Source of the DNA: Porticoccus sp905181945
GTDB lineage: Bacteria; Pseudomonadota; Gammaproteobacteria; Pseudomonadales; Porticoccaceae
Assembly (NCBI RefSeq): GCF_047729555.1
Contig: NZ_CP159825.1
Coordinates: 806,001 to 870,000 of the forward strand
Reading direction: 5' to 3'
DNA length: 64,000 nucleotides
The notes below the pieces were generated by a model, which saw nothing but the letters and a program-made list of their open reading frames with translations, searched no databases and was not told the DNA's origin. Made by a program: the position numbers and the translations under genes. Shown in pieces: positions 16,414 through 25,330 of the stretch; position 1 is the stretch's first letter, and each line of letters opens with the position of its first letter.

Positions 16414-19400
16414 TTAAATCAGATTTTGTAATTTTTTCCAATGAAGATTAATTCGCTTTCTTGAAACAGGAACAACAGTCCTTAAGGCTTGAGAAAAAAT
16501 AGATACACGATATTCTTGAAGTAAAAGGCGATGCTCCCAAAACTCAGCTATAGTAGCTAAGGATGATTCTCCCATTAATTTATTTTGCTCTATCAAGCGG
16601 TTCTCTAAGTCCTGTATCTCTAGTATCTGGCTTTGCTCTTTATTTGTATTCTGATGCAATTTCTCTAAACGACAAAGGATCGACTTTAGGTATCGATGAT
16701 ATTGTTGTAGCAGCTTCATTGGCGTCTGAAACAAAAATCTATCACAAAAAAGCATATTGAGCTGCTGATCAATATCTTGAACAGTTTCCATATAAGACAA
16801 TTTATGCTTCTTCATCTCTCGTCGAATATCAGCAATTAAAGAAGTCCAAGGCGACACCATCGCATCGAGTTCATTAGCTGCTGAAACAACCTTATTTTTT
16901 CCTTCTGCATGCCTGGATTCAAAATCAGATTTATTCCTGGGTATTACCTGACCTTCAAGAAAACTTAAAAAATAGGCTTTATCTATTATTTGCTGAATCA
17001 ATCCCTCTTTTCCCCCAAGCCCAGCCAACTTTAACTGAAGATCCATTCCATTCAATAAGCCTTTTTTAAGATATCTCACTGAGGCCAAATCTATAGCTTG
17101 GTGTAACCGAGTCAACCCATACAATGTCCTATTTGTCGCTAACTCTTGATTATCGAGTAAGGTTAAATTGATTACATTCTCTTCAACAACCAACGCAGGA
17201 TAGGCGCGAATGGTGAGCCCTTTTTGAAGGATCAAATACACCTCCGGCAAGTCCTCAAACTCCCAATCCTTTAGATCTTTTTTTTCAATCGTATCGGTTG
17301 TCGCTCGAGCGAGTGTGTCAGATATTTTCTCTCGATACTGCGTTTTCAAGCCTACTAAATCTTTGCTCATGGCAAGGACGCAAGAAGACTCATCGATTAG
17401 TTCAAAATTGATACGATAAATATTATCTAAAAACGCCTGATTCCAATCGTCAGTTTGTATATCGATTCCAGCCTGTAATTTAAGGTGAATGCCTAATGCC
17501 TCGGTCAACTTCACATTTGAGGGCTTCAACGACTCCAGAGCTTTATCTACATAATCAGGAACAGGCACAAAATTTCTACGAATAGGCTTAGACAGGCCTC
17601 TAACAAGAGCGATGCATTTATCACGGAGCATTCCAGGCACAAGCCACTCAAAAAGATGCATCGGTACTTGATGCAATACACCGATTGGCACTGTAACAGT
17701 CACCCCATCTTTAACGTGCCCAGGTTCAAAATGATAGGACACGAGGTATGAGACGCCATCCCACTCGATAGTGTCTGGAAATTCAGAAATATCGGGGTGA
17801 CAATGATTGTCTTGGCTCAACAAATCGGCACTCATATGCAGGAACTTTAAGGCACCACCTTTCAGCGCCTGCTCTTTTATTTTGCGCCAAGCCTCAAATC
17901 CAGACAAAGTCACTATATCTTCAGGAATTAAGCGGTCGTAAAAATCAAATATGACCGAATCATCCACCAATATATCCCTGCGGCGAGTCCTAGACTCAAT
18001 ATTCAGCAGGCTATCTTGAAGTTTAAGATTGTGGTCAAAAAATTTCCCTTTCCCCCGGTATCCACCTTCCACCAAGGCAGCACGAATAAATATTTCTCGT
18101 GAAATTACTGGATTGATCTTCCCGTAAGCACAGCGTTTTTTGTCTACTATCAGTAAGCCGTAAAGTGTCTGTTTTTCGTAAGCCATCACCTGGCCATTGC
18201 GGACACTGTAATGTGGTTCACTATAGGTTTTTTTGACCAGATGAGCAGCCAGGGTAGGCAGCCAGCTTGGGTCTATTTTTGCATTATGATGACTAAACAG
18301 CCTTGAGGTCTCAATCATCTCTGCAGACATCAACCATGGAGGTGGAGCTTTGCTAACAGATGAGCCAGGAAACACATAAAACTTACGATTTCTTGTGCCA
18401 GTAAATTCTTTGCTAATTTTTTCCTGTTTTTTTTCTGCACCTTCACTGTCAACAGCTGTTCGTCGGCAACCAATTTGACCCAACAATCCGTGCAGCAAGG
18501 ATCTATGGATAGCTTCATAACCTGCAGGCTGAGGATTTTCTTTTATTTTTAGCTCACGACATATGCCATGAAGCTGATGGTGCAACTCTCGCCATTCACG
18601 CATTCTTAGAGGAGAAACAAAATTTTGACGGCAATACCTATCAAATTGATTCCTGCTTAAGTCTTGTCGTTGCTCCTCAAAGTGTCTCCATAAATTAACT
18701 AAAGTGCTGAAATCAGACTCCTTATCTTTCCACTGTCGGTGCTTTAGATCTGCAGCCTCCTGGCTATCTGGCGGTCTATCCCGAGGATCCTGAACACTCA
18801 ATGCTGAAATGATAATTAGAACTTCTTTAAGGGCCCCTTCATCCTCTGCAGCTAGGAGCATTCTTCCTAATTTGGGGTCTGTCGGGATTCTGCATAATTT
18901 TCGACCTATCTCAGTTAATCCAGACTGTTTAGTTACGGCCTGCAATTCCTGCAGCAAGCTATATCCATCATTTATTAAACGATTATCGGGAGACTCTAAA
19001 AATGAAAAATCTCGGATATCCCCTATTTTCAAATTCAGCATCTTTAAAATAACTGAGGCCAAATTGGTACGAATAATTTCTGGATCAGTGAATGAGGGGC
19101 GGCCATTAAAATCCTCTTCGCTATACAATCGAAAACATGTTCCGTTGCTTGTTCGCCCACAACGACCTTTGCGTTGATTGGCGCTTGCTTGAGAGATAGG
19201 CTCGATAGGCAATCGTTGTACTTTTGTTCGATAGCTGTAACGACTAATCCTGGCTGTACCTGGATCGATAACGTAACGTATTCCTGGGACTGTTAGGGAG
19301 GTTTCCGCAACATTGGTCGCAAGAACGATCCTGATGCCTTTGTGAGGCGAAAAGACCTTAGTTTGCTCCGACAGACTTAATCGCGCATATAGAGGCACAA

Positions 19401-20346
19401 CATCGAGGTGGGGGAGTTGCGCCTTCCGTAATACACTTGCTGTTTCACGTATCTCTCTTTCTCCGCTATGAAAAACCAATATATCCCCACGCTCAGGAAG
19501 CGCTAAAATATGCTCCACCGCGTCCAGTATGGACTGCCCTAAATCTCGATCCTTTAATACTGGGATATATTCGAGATCAACTGGATATGTGCGTCCAGAT
19601 ACCTCAATAATTGGCGCGTCGTTAAAGTGCTGAGAAAACTTCTCTAGATCTATAGTTGCAGAGGTAATAATCAGTTTTAAGTCAGGCCTCTTGGGAAGAA
19701 TAGTCTTCAGATAACCGAGTAGGAAATCAATATTCAGACTCCTTTCATGGGCCTCATCGATGATGATGGTGTCATATTTGCTAAAATAACGATCGTGTTG
19801 AATTTCAGCCAGCAATATACCATCCGTCATTAACTTAACTAGTGTATTTTCACTGCTTGTTTCATTAAAACGAACTTGGTATCCCACAGTTTCGCCAAGG
19901 GGCTGCCCAAGCTCCTCGGCAATACGGCTAGCAACGGTTCTGGCAGCGATTCGCCTTGGCTGGGTATGCCCTATAAGGCCTGTCGCGCCACGACCCAGAT
20001 CTAAACAGATTTTAGGTAACTGTGTTGTTTTTCCTGAGCCCGTTTCTCCAGCAATAATAACAACCTGGTTACTCAAAATCGCTTCTTTGATCTCATCACG
20101 ACGCTCAGCAATAGGTAAATCTTCGGGGTATTTAATCGTAGGGATACTAGCATAGCGCAAACTACGCTGTTCGCAGGAATGATTCAACTTTTTGATAAAG
20201 CGCTTTAACTCAACATCAACAGCTTGACCCGTCTCAGCGCAATGGCCAATTCTTGCCAGTACTTGGCCTAATGAATAGCGATCGACACTTAGGCTGACAG
20301 CGATTTTTTTTCGCCACAGAATTATTTCATTTTGTGTCAATTTCAT
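16414..20346 (-). CDS. hrpA: ATP-dependent RNA helicase HrpA
   Basis: 1310 aa, about the size of E. coli HrpA. A DEAH-box helicase: Walker A GETGSGKTTQ near residue 95, DEAHERS near 196, SAT near 229, and motif VI QRKGRCGRTSNGTC near 390. After the helicase core come the HA2/OB-like region and the long HrpA-specific C-terminal part. Family knowledge: HrpA removes stalled ribosomes and helps process fimbrial mRNAs in E. coli. It starts 10 bp after fadD on the same strand, so the two may be cotranscribed. Confidence 0.96.
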   Translation of the reverse strand: MKLTQNEIILWRKKIAVSLSVDRYSLGQVLARIGHCAETGQAVDVELKRFIKKLNHSCEQRSLRYASIPTIKYPEDLPIAERRDEIKEAILSNQVVIIAGETGSGKTTQLPKICLDLGRGATGLIGHTQPRRIAARTVASRIAEELGQPLGETVGYQVRFNETSSENTLVKLMTDGILLAEIQHDRYFSKYDTIIIDEAHERSLNIDFLLGYLKTILPKRPDLKLIITSATIDLEKFSQHFNDAPIIEVSGRTYPVDLEYIPVLKDRDLGQSILDAVEHILALPERGDILVFHSGEREIRETASVLRKAQLPHLDVVPLYARLSLSEQTKVFSPHKGIRIVLATNVAETSLTVPGIRYVIDPGTARISRYSYRTKVQRLPIEPISQASANQRKGRCGRTSNGTCFRLYSEEDFNGRPSFTDPEIIRTNLASVILKMLNLKIGDIRDFSFLESPDNRLINDGYSLLQELQAVTKQSGLTEIGRKLCRIPTDPKLGRMLLAAEDEGALKEVLIIISALSVQDPRDRPPDSQEAADLKHRQWKDKESDFSTLVNLWRHFEEQRQDLSRNQFDRYCRQNFVSPLRMREWRELHHQLHGICRELKIKENPQPAGYEAIHRSLLHGLLGQIGCRRTAVDSEGAEKKQEKISKEFTGTRNRKFYVFPGSSVSKAPPPWLMSAEMIETSRLFSHHNAKIDPSWLPTLAAHLVKKTYSEPHYSVRNGQVMAYEKQTLYGLLIVDKKRCAYGKINPVISREIFIRAALVEGGYRGKGKFFDHNLKLQDSLLNIESRTRRRDILVDDSVIFDFYDRLIPEDIVTLSGFEAWRKIKEQALKGGALKFLHMSADLLSQDNHCHPDISEFPDTIEWDGVSYLVSYHFEPGHVKDGVTVTVPIGVLHQVPMHLFEWLVPGMLRDKCIALVRGLSKPIRRNFVPVPDYVDKALESLKPSNVKLTEALGIHLKLQAGIDIQTDDWNQAFLDNIYRINFELIDESSCVLAMSKDLVGLKTQYREKISDTLARATTDTIEKKDLKDWEFEDLPEVYLILQKGLTIRAYPALVVEENVINLTLLDNQELATNRTLYGLTRLHQAIDLASVRYLKKGLLNGMDLQLKLAGLGGKEGLIQQIIDKAYFLSFLEGQVIPRNKSDFESRHAEGKNKVVSAANELDAMVSPWTSLIADIRREMKKHKLSYMETVQDIDQQLNMLFCDRFLFQTPMKLLQQYHRYLKSILCRLEKLHQNTNKEQSQILEIQDLENRLIEQNKLMGESSLATIAEFWEHRLLLQEYRVSIFSQALRTVVPVSRKRINLHWKKLQNLI

Positions 20347-20356
20347 TACCCATCAC

Positions 20357-22039
20357 TTAATTATCTCGTAGTTCTCGACGCAACACTTTACCTATATTCG
20401 ACAAAGGTAATTCATCCCTGAACACTATATCTCTTGGCCATTTATATCGAGCTAACTGGTTGGCATAAAAAGACCGCACCTCTTCTTCTGTTAAGTTGGA
20501 ATTAGAGCTCACCAAGAATAACTTTACGGCTTCGCCGGAATCGTCGTCAGGCACACCTATAACAGCACAATAGGTGACATCTGGATGATGAGAAATCACA
20601 TTTTCAATTTCATTTGGATACACATTGAATCCAGAAACAATAATCATGTCCTTTTGTCGGTCATGAACATAAAGAAAACCATCGGTATCAACAGAGCCTA
20701 TATCCCCTGTTTTTAACCACCCATCTTCCGTGAGTGTCTTTACTGTCTCTTCGGGAAAATTCAGATACCCTTGCATTACCTGTGGGCCTTTAACCCAAAT
20801 TTCGCCATGCTCGCCAACGCCTAAAGGTTTTCCGCTAGAATCAGCAATACGTAATTCTGTCTCTGGCATGGCTATTCCGACTGAGCCAATTTTTCCAGAA
20901 TGCTTAGGACAAAAAGAAACAATTGGAGAAGCCTCTGTTAAACCATAAGCATCGCTGATCTCGCAACCGGTCATGGATTTCCATGCTTCAGCTGGGGCAG
21001 CAACCAACGCAGCACCGCCGGATAAGGTAATTTTCAGAGCAGAAAAATTTATTTTCTTGAAATCTTGATGCTCCATCAAGGCAACAAACAACGTATTTAA
21101 CCCAGAAAACATTGTGGCGGGCCACTTTCTTAATAGTGATACAAAGCCATGAATATCCTTAGGGTTGGGTATCAACAGTGTATGGGAACCCATATAAATT
21201 CCAATAGTGAGAACCAGTGCAAAGGCATAAATATGATAAAGTGGCAAAGGAGAAACAATACGCTCAACGCCCATTTTAGCGCCCGAGTGCTCAAGAGCCA
21301 CCCATCCTTGACGAGCCACACTAATAAGATTTCCATGACTAATTATTGCAGGTTTCGACACGCCTGTTGTGCCTCCTGTGTATTGCAGTAAAGCCATATC
21401 ATCAGGATTTAATGTAGCAGGAATAAAATTGTCATCAATACTACCAGAAAGCGCTTGACGCAACGGTGTTGCTTTGCCAAAAGGCACAGACCTCCCTAAC
21501 AGCTTAAGAATAATCGTCATCACCTCACGCTTTACCGGGGGATGCAGATCAAAAGGAGTTGCAACAAATATATGCTTTATAAAGACTTTTTTAGCAACGG
21601 CTTCAATCACTGGTAAAAATTTATCGAAGACCACTACCCCCCTAATACCAGCATGAGAAAATTGATATTCAAGCTCCACCTCCGTGTAAAGTGGATTAAT
21701 ATTTACCACCACTAGGCCAGCTTTAAACGCCCCATATGCTACCACTAGATATTGAGATAAGCTGGGCATCTGAATAGCTATTCGATCGCCAGCTTGAAAA
21801 CTTGTAGATTGCTTTAGGTGAATAGCAAATGTCGTTGAAAGAGTGTCTAGCTCTTTATAGTTAAGAGTGTTTCCTAGCGAGGTAACAGCTGGCTGCTTGG
21901 GAAATCGAGCGACAGCTTGCTCTAAAACATCAAGTAATGATTTAAGTGGTGACGACTCCAAGGAATCAGGAAAAGAATAATCCAACCTAGCCTTACAAAC
22001 AGCTTCATTTACAGATTTGATTGATCTATCTGCTTCCAT
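20357..22039 (-). CDS. fadD: Long-chain-fatty-acid--CoA ligase
   Basis: 560 aa from the ATG preceded by AGGAAAGAAGTG; a GTG one codon earlier is also possible. It activates fatty acids to acyl-CoA via acyl-AMP for beta-oxidation. Adenylate-forming signatures: YTGGTTGVSKPA near residue 215, DAYGLTEASP near 364, the GWLKTGDIG stretch near 443, DRQKDMIIVSGFNVYPNEIE near 462 and the C-terminal catalytic Lys in NIGKVLRRELR. Peripheral membrane enzyme. hrpA follows after 10 bp. Confidence 0.93.
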   Translation of the reverse strand: MEADRSIKSVNEAVCKARLDYSFPDSLESSPLKSLLDVLEQAVARFPKQPAVTSLGNTLNYKELDTLSTTFAIHLKQSTSFQAGDRIAIQMPSLSQYLVVAYGAFKAGLVVVNINPLYTEVELEYQFSHAGIRGVVVFDKFLPVIEAVAKKVFIKHIFVATPFDLHPPVKREVMTIILKLLGRSVPFGKATPLRQALSGSIDDNFIPATLNPDDMALLQYTGGTTGVSKPAIISHGNLISVARQGWVALEHSGAKMGVERIVSPLPLYHIYAFALVLTIGIYMGSHTLLIPNPKDIHGFVSLLRKWPATMFSGLNTLFVALMEHQDFKKINFSALKITLSGGAALVAAPAEAWKSMTGCEISDAYGLTEASPIVSFCPKHSGKIGSVGIAMPETELRIADSSGKPLGVGEHGEIWVKGPQVMQGYLNFPEETVKTLTEDGWLKTGDIGSVDTDGFLYVHDRQKDMIIVSGFNVYPNEIENVISHHPDVTYCAVIGVPDDDSGEAVKLFLVSSNSNLTEEEVRSFYANQLARYKWPRDIVFRDELPLSNIGKVLRRELRDN

Positions 22040-22112
22040 CACTTCTTTCCTGTAAATATTTACCTGCCATCCTTCTCTTACTAATCACCCATCAGAGTCA
22101 TTTAAATATAGT

Positions 22113-22463
22113 CTAATTTCGACGGTTTGAAAGCTTTTTTGGTCTAGATCTACAATATAAAATATATGAAAATAAGGCTAAAAAATACCAAATAAAGATA
22201 GTGAACGTCCCTCGAAAATAAGACTGTCCTGTCTTTCCCGACACCCCTTCAATAAGACTCGCAAACCAAGCGGGTGCCAAAAAATAACTTCCAGACTCAA
22301 CATATATTGGGACAAATAGCACCGCGGCAATAAAGATCAACAAAAGATTTCGAAAATGCCCGCTAGGGACTATTTCTCTAAATCGAAAGAAAAAAGACAT
22401 GACCATCAAAGATCCAAGATAATAACCAAGTAGCCCCCAGTAATAATTTTCCACTGAATACAT
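22113..22463 (-). CDS. Small integral membrane protein of unknown function
   Basis: 116 aa with about four hydrophobic stretches: residues 6-25, 38-56, 60-70 (weak) and 85-105, and a basic C-terminus (RSRPKKLSNRRN) probably cytoplasmic. No family recognised with confidence. Located between ycgN and fadD on the same strand, with about 70 bp to fadD and 122 bp to ycgN. Confidence 0.7.
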   Translation of the reverse strand: MYSVENYYWGLLGYYLGSLMVMSFFFRFREIVPSGHFRNLLLIFIAAVLFVPIYVESGSYFLAPAWFASLIEGVSGKTGQSYFRGTFTIFIWYFLALFSYILYCRSRPKKLSNRRN

Positions 22464-22585
22464 ATATACTCCGCATTACTTGCTGATAAAAAAGCAAATC
22501 TAACAATGCATAAATTTGACTTCCAAAAATTTAATCATTTCCCCAAACATTCATCAATACTCTTTAGTCTAATAGTAAAGCACAG

Positions 22586-23053
22586 CTAACTTACCCATTG
22601 GACAATATGATCTTCCATTTCATCCTGGCACACATCATGTTCTGAAATTATTTTTCCTTGAGCAGATATACCGGAAGAATGAACAGACTTAGTATTGCCA
22701 GAAACCAAGTGATGCCATCTAGGCAAAGGGCTGCCTTCATACAACAAACGATAGGCGCAAGTACTAGGCAGCCAGCTCTGCCCCGCCATATTCTGAGGGG
22801 TTAGTTTAAAACAATTGGGAGCCAGCGTGAGTCTATTTTGATAGTCGCCACACTGGCAGCTCGTTTCATCTAAAAGGTAGCAGGCTACGTTCGTATCAAA
22901 AATCGCCCCCGTGTCATCGTCCTCTAGCTTATGTAGGCAGCACTTACCACAGCCGTCACAAATCAACTCCCATTCTTTGGGGGACATCTGACTCAAAGGC
23001 TTATATGTCCATGACGGCTGATTCACTTTACTATTCCCGGCAACCCTATCCAC
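22586..23053 (-). CDS. ycgN: YcgN-family cysteine-cluster protein (UPF0260)
   Basis: 155 aa. Contains the family pattern of conserved cysteines: CDGCGKCCLHKLED near residue 33, CQCGDY near 66, CFKL near 80 and CAYR near 97, consistent with a metal or Fe-S binding fold (CxxCxxCC). Function is unknown. It follows ycgL after 21 bp, the standard rnd-ycgL-ycgN arrangement of gammaproteobacteria. Confidence 0.93.
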   Translation of the reverse strand: MDRVAGNSKVNQPSWTYKPLSQMSPKEWELICDGCGKCCLHKLEDDDTGAIFDTNVACYLLDETSCQCGDYQNRLTLAPNCFKLTPQNMAGQSWLPSTCAYRLLYEGSPLPRWHHLVSGNTKSVHSSGISAQGKIISEHDVCQDEMEDHIVQWVS

Positions 23054-23074
23054 AAAACACCTATAAAGATGCGC

Positions 23075-23356
23075 TCATAATTTACTATTCTTGTCTCGCA
23101 GCCACTGCATATCATATGCAGGAGTTGGCGGCATTTGCAGGTAGAACCCATTCTCTTCAATCATCTCTAAAACGCGCCCTGCATCAACACGAGCCAGTTT
23201 TTTTTCCGGAGTAACTAAGAGCGTCATAGCTAATTCCGGCTTCCCAAACCTTTTTAAAAGTTCCCCAGGAACAGATTTTAACTCATTCTTTTTATCTACA
23301 TATAAATACATACCCTCTTCTTTTGGGCTTCTGTATATACTACAAATTTTTTGCAC
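23075..23356 (-). CDS. ycgL: YcgL-domain protein
   Basis: 93 aa from the GTG that yields QKICSIYRSPKEEGMYLYV; another in-frame GTG four codons earlier (23368) is possible and neither has a good ribosome site. The YcgL domain is recognisable from the start, through VPGELLKRFGKPELAMTLL to NGFYLQMPPTP. Function unknown. Same strand as rnd (43 bp before) and ycgN (21 bp after). Confidence 0.9.
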   Translation of the reverse strand: MQKICSIYRSPKEEGMYLYVDKKNELKSVPGELLKRFGKPELAMTLLVTPEKKLARVDAGRVLEMIEENGFYLQMPPTPAYDMQWLRDKNSKL

Positions 23357-23399
23357 AAGGGGTCTCACTAAAAGTTTATTAATTTAACAAGAAATTTAA

Positions 23400-24557
23400 T
23401 CAAACTGCTGCGTTAGCGGCATCTAGCAATGACTTTCCTATCACACCAGCACGCCATCCAAAGGCAATATTTTTGGGCAAACAAGCCTCTTTTTTCATAA
23501 TACTTTGAACTAAGAATTCAATATCTCGTTTTCTTGCTAATACCTCTGGGGCGAGGTTCAGCAGTTCAGCCTGAGTGCTCACAACCTGCTTCAATTTCTT
23601 GACCATTTCCCTAGAATTTCTAGGCAATGGCTCTGGCAGTATCCCGGGATATTCTCTTTCTGGCTTGGCTAGCCCGTCACTCAACAAATCTAATAATTTT
23701 TCAGCATAGCGCCGGATCAAACCAGGATGCACTCCCTCCATTGAGGATAAGTCTAATTTTGATTCAGGCTTTTTAAGCACAATATCAAGAAGGGTTTTAT
23801 CGTCAATTATGCGGCCTCGTGGCCTATTTCTATTCCTGGCTTCAGCTTCTCGCCACTCACAGAGCACTTGAAGCGCAGAAAGATCTTGGGGTGAAAACTG
23901 CCAAGCGCCCTTAACTTTTTGGAAATATAGACTCAAATCTTCTTTATCAGAGGCATTTTTTACTAGCGACATCATATCCTCATCAACCCATAGCTTGCGG
24001 TCCAATTGCACGAGAACCTCACATAATTGCCTGTAAACTGGCAGCAAATGAATCACATCTAAAGCGGCATACCCTAGCTGATTCTCACTTAAGGGACGCT
24101 GAAGCCAGTTAGACCTAGTTTCACTTTTTTCAACATGAATACCTAGTATAGCCTCAACGATAGCAGCGTATCCTTTAGAAAAACCATAGCCAGCAAATGC
24201 AGCAGCAATCTGTGTATCAAACAATGGCCTTGGGATGCAATTCAACACATGCTTTAATACTTCAATATCCTCAGAACATGAATGAAAAACCTTAACAATC
24301 TCTTTATTTGTCAATAAATCGGCAAGAGGGGAAAGGTTTGGTATAGGAACTGGATCAATCAACCAGCAATCCTTACCGTTAAAAATCTGGACCAAGCCTA
24401 GTATCGGGAAAAATGTGTCTGTCCTCATGAACTCTGTGTCTATTGCGATCGCGTCACAGTCAGTTAGTTGGGCAATGCAATCTTGCAATTCCACAGTATT
24501 GCTAACAAGAATAGGTGTAGGTAGTAAAAATTGATCACCACTTAAAGGGGTGTCCAT
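23400..24557 (-). CDS. rnd: Ribonuclease D
   Basis: 385 aa. 3'-5' exoribonuclease for tRNA maturation. DEDD nuclease residues: AIDTEFMRTDTF (Exo I) near residue 39, HSCSEDIEVL (Exo II) near 92, and GYAALDVIHLLPVY (Exo III, with the Tyr) near 170. HRDC domain follows at about 215-295 (ALQVLCEWREAEARNRNRPRG), and a second helical domain ends the protein. Its ATG overlaps the recR stop codon by one base (TAATG), so translation is coupled to recR. Confidence 0.95.
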   Translation of the reverse strand: MDTPLSGDQFLLPTPILVSNTVELQDCIAQLTDCDAIAIDTEFMRTDTFFPILGLVQIFNGKDCWLIDPVPIPNLSPLADLLTNKEIVKVFHSCSEDIEVLKHVLNCIPRPLFDTQIAAAFAGYGFSKGYAAIVEAILGIHVEKSETRSNWLQRPLSENQLGYAALDVIHLLPVYRQLCEVLVQLDRKLWVDEDMMSLVKNASDKEDLSLYFQKVKGAWQFSPQDLSALQVLCEWREAEARNRNRPRGRIIDDKTLLDIVLKKPESKLDLSSMEGVHPGLIRRYAEKLLDLLSDGLAKPEREYPGILPEPLPRNSREMVKKLKQVVSTQAELLNLAPEVLARKRDIEFLVQSIMKKEACLPKNIAFGWRAGVIGKSLLDAANAAV

Positions 24558-25150
24558 TAAATTTTCTTTCGGCTACTAAATGCGTGCGATAAGGTGCCGC
24601 CATCTACGTACTCTAGCTCCCCTCCCATAGGTACGCCATGAGCAATACGGCTAACTGCAACTCCACAAGCCTTGGCTCTTTCGCTGATATAATGAGCGGT
24701 TGCCTCACCCTCTACCGTCAAATTGGTTGCTAGTATTAATTCAGTTATATTTTCTTCAGACAGTCTAGCTATCAAATGATCTATTCCGATTTCTTCTGGT
24801 CCAATGCCATCAATAGGAGACAGATGACCTAACAAAACAAAGTAACGCCCCCTATAAGTGCCGCTGTGCTCTATAGCCAAGAGGTCTGCAGGTGTTTCAA
24901 CGACACAAAGCTGTAATGGGTCACGACGAAAATTGCTGCAAAGAATACAGGTACTAGTTTCTGTTAGGGTGCGGCACAATTGACAGCGACCAATTTTATC
25001 AGCAGCTGCTTCCAGTGATGCGGCTAGACGATATGCGACATCACGATGTCTTTCGAGTAAATACAGCGCCATTCGTTGAGCAGACTTGGGGCCTACTCCA
25101 GGCAGGCATCGCAGGCTAGCTATAAGCTCATCAATAATTGGTCCAAACAT
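24557..25150 (-). CDS. recR: Recombination protein RecR
   Basis: 197 aa from the ATG at 25150, preceded by AAAGGGGATTGG; a frame extending to 25171 has no better site. RecR works with RecF/RecO to load RecA at gaps. Signatures: helix-hairpin-helix LPGVGPKSAQRMA, zinc finger CQLCRTLTETSTCILC, Toprim segment LCVVETPADLLAIE and the ATNLTVEGEATA stretch. Normal length. The ebfC/ybaB gene usually found between dnaX and recR is absent; a 180-bp AT-rich gap takes its place. Confidence 0.96.
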   Translation of the reverse strand: MFGPIIDELIASLRCLPGVGPKSAQRMALYLLERHRDVAYRLAASLEAAADKIGRCQLCRTLTETSTCILCSNFRRDPLQLCVVETPADLLAIEHSGTYRGRYFVLLGHLSPIDGIGPEEIGIDHLIARLSEENITELILATNLTVEGEATAHYISERAKACGVAVSRIAHGVPMGGELEYVDGGTLSHAFSSRKKI

Positions 25151-25330
25151 CCGCCAATCCCCTTTCTGCATAAATGCATAAGTGCATAAATTTTGTTGAT
25201 TTTATTAAAAATCGACCCTAGCGCATAGAGAAGTATGCAGCCTTTAAAATAACACCTGAAGTTCTAAAGATATTTTTACATTACCCTAAGTATAAAAATT
25301 TTTTAATATTCATATATTTGTAACGTATAA
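25151..25330. other. AT-rich gap between dnaX and recR (no ebfC, no 4.5S RNA)
   Basis: 180 bp, very AT-rich, with no ORF of note on either strand. It lies where many gammaproteobacteria carry ebfC/ybaB. It likely carries the recR promoter; no individual element is clear. Confidence 0.6.

Noticed and set aside
25151..25330. Possible 4.5S RNA (ffs) near dnaX
   Set aside because: The conserved core expected of signal-recognition-particle RNA is absent here and in the dnaX-ttcA gap.
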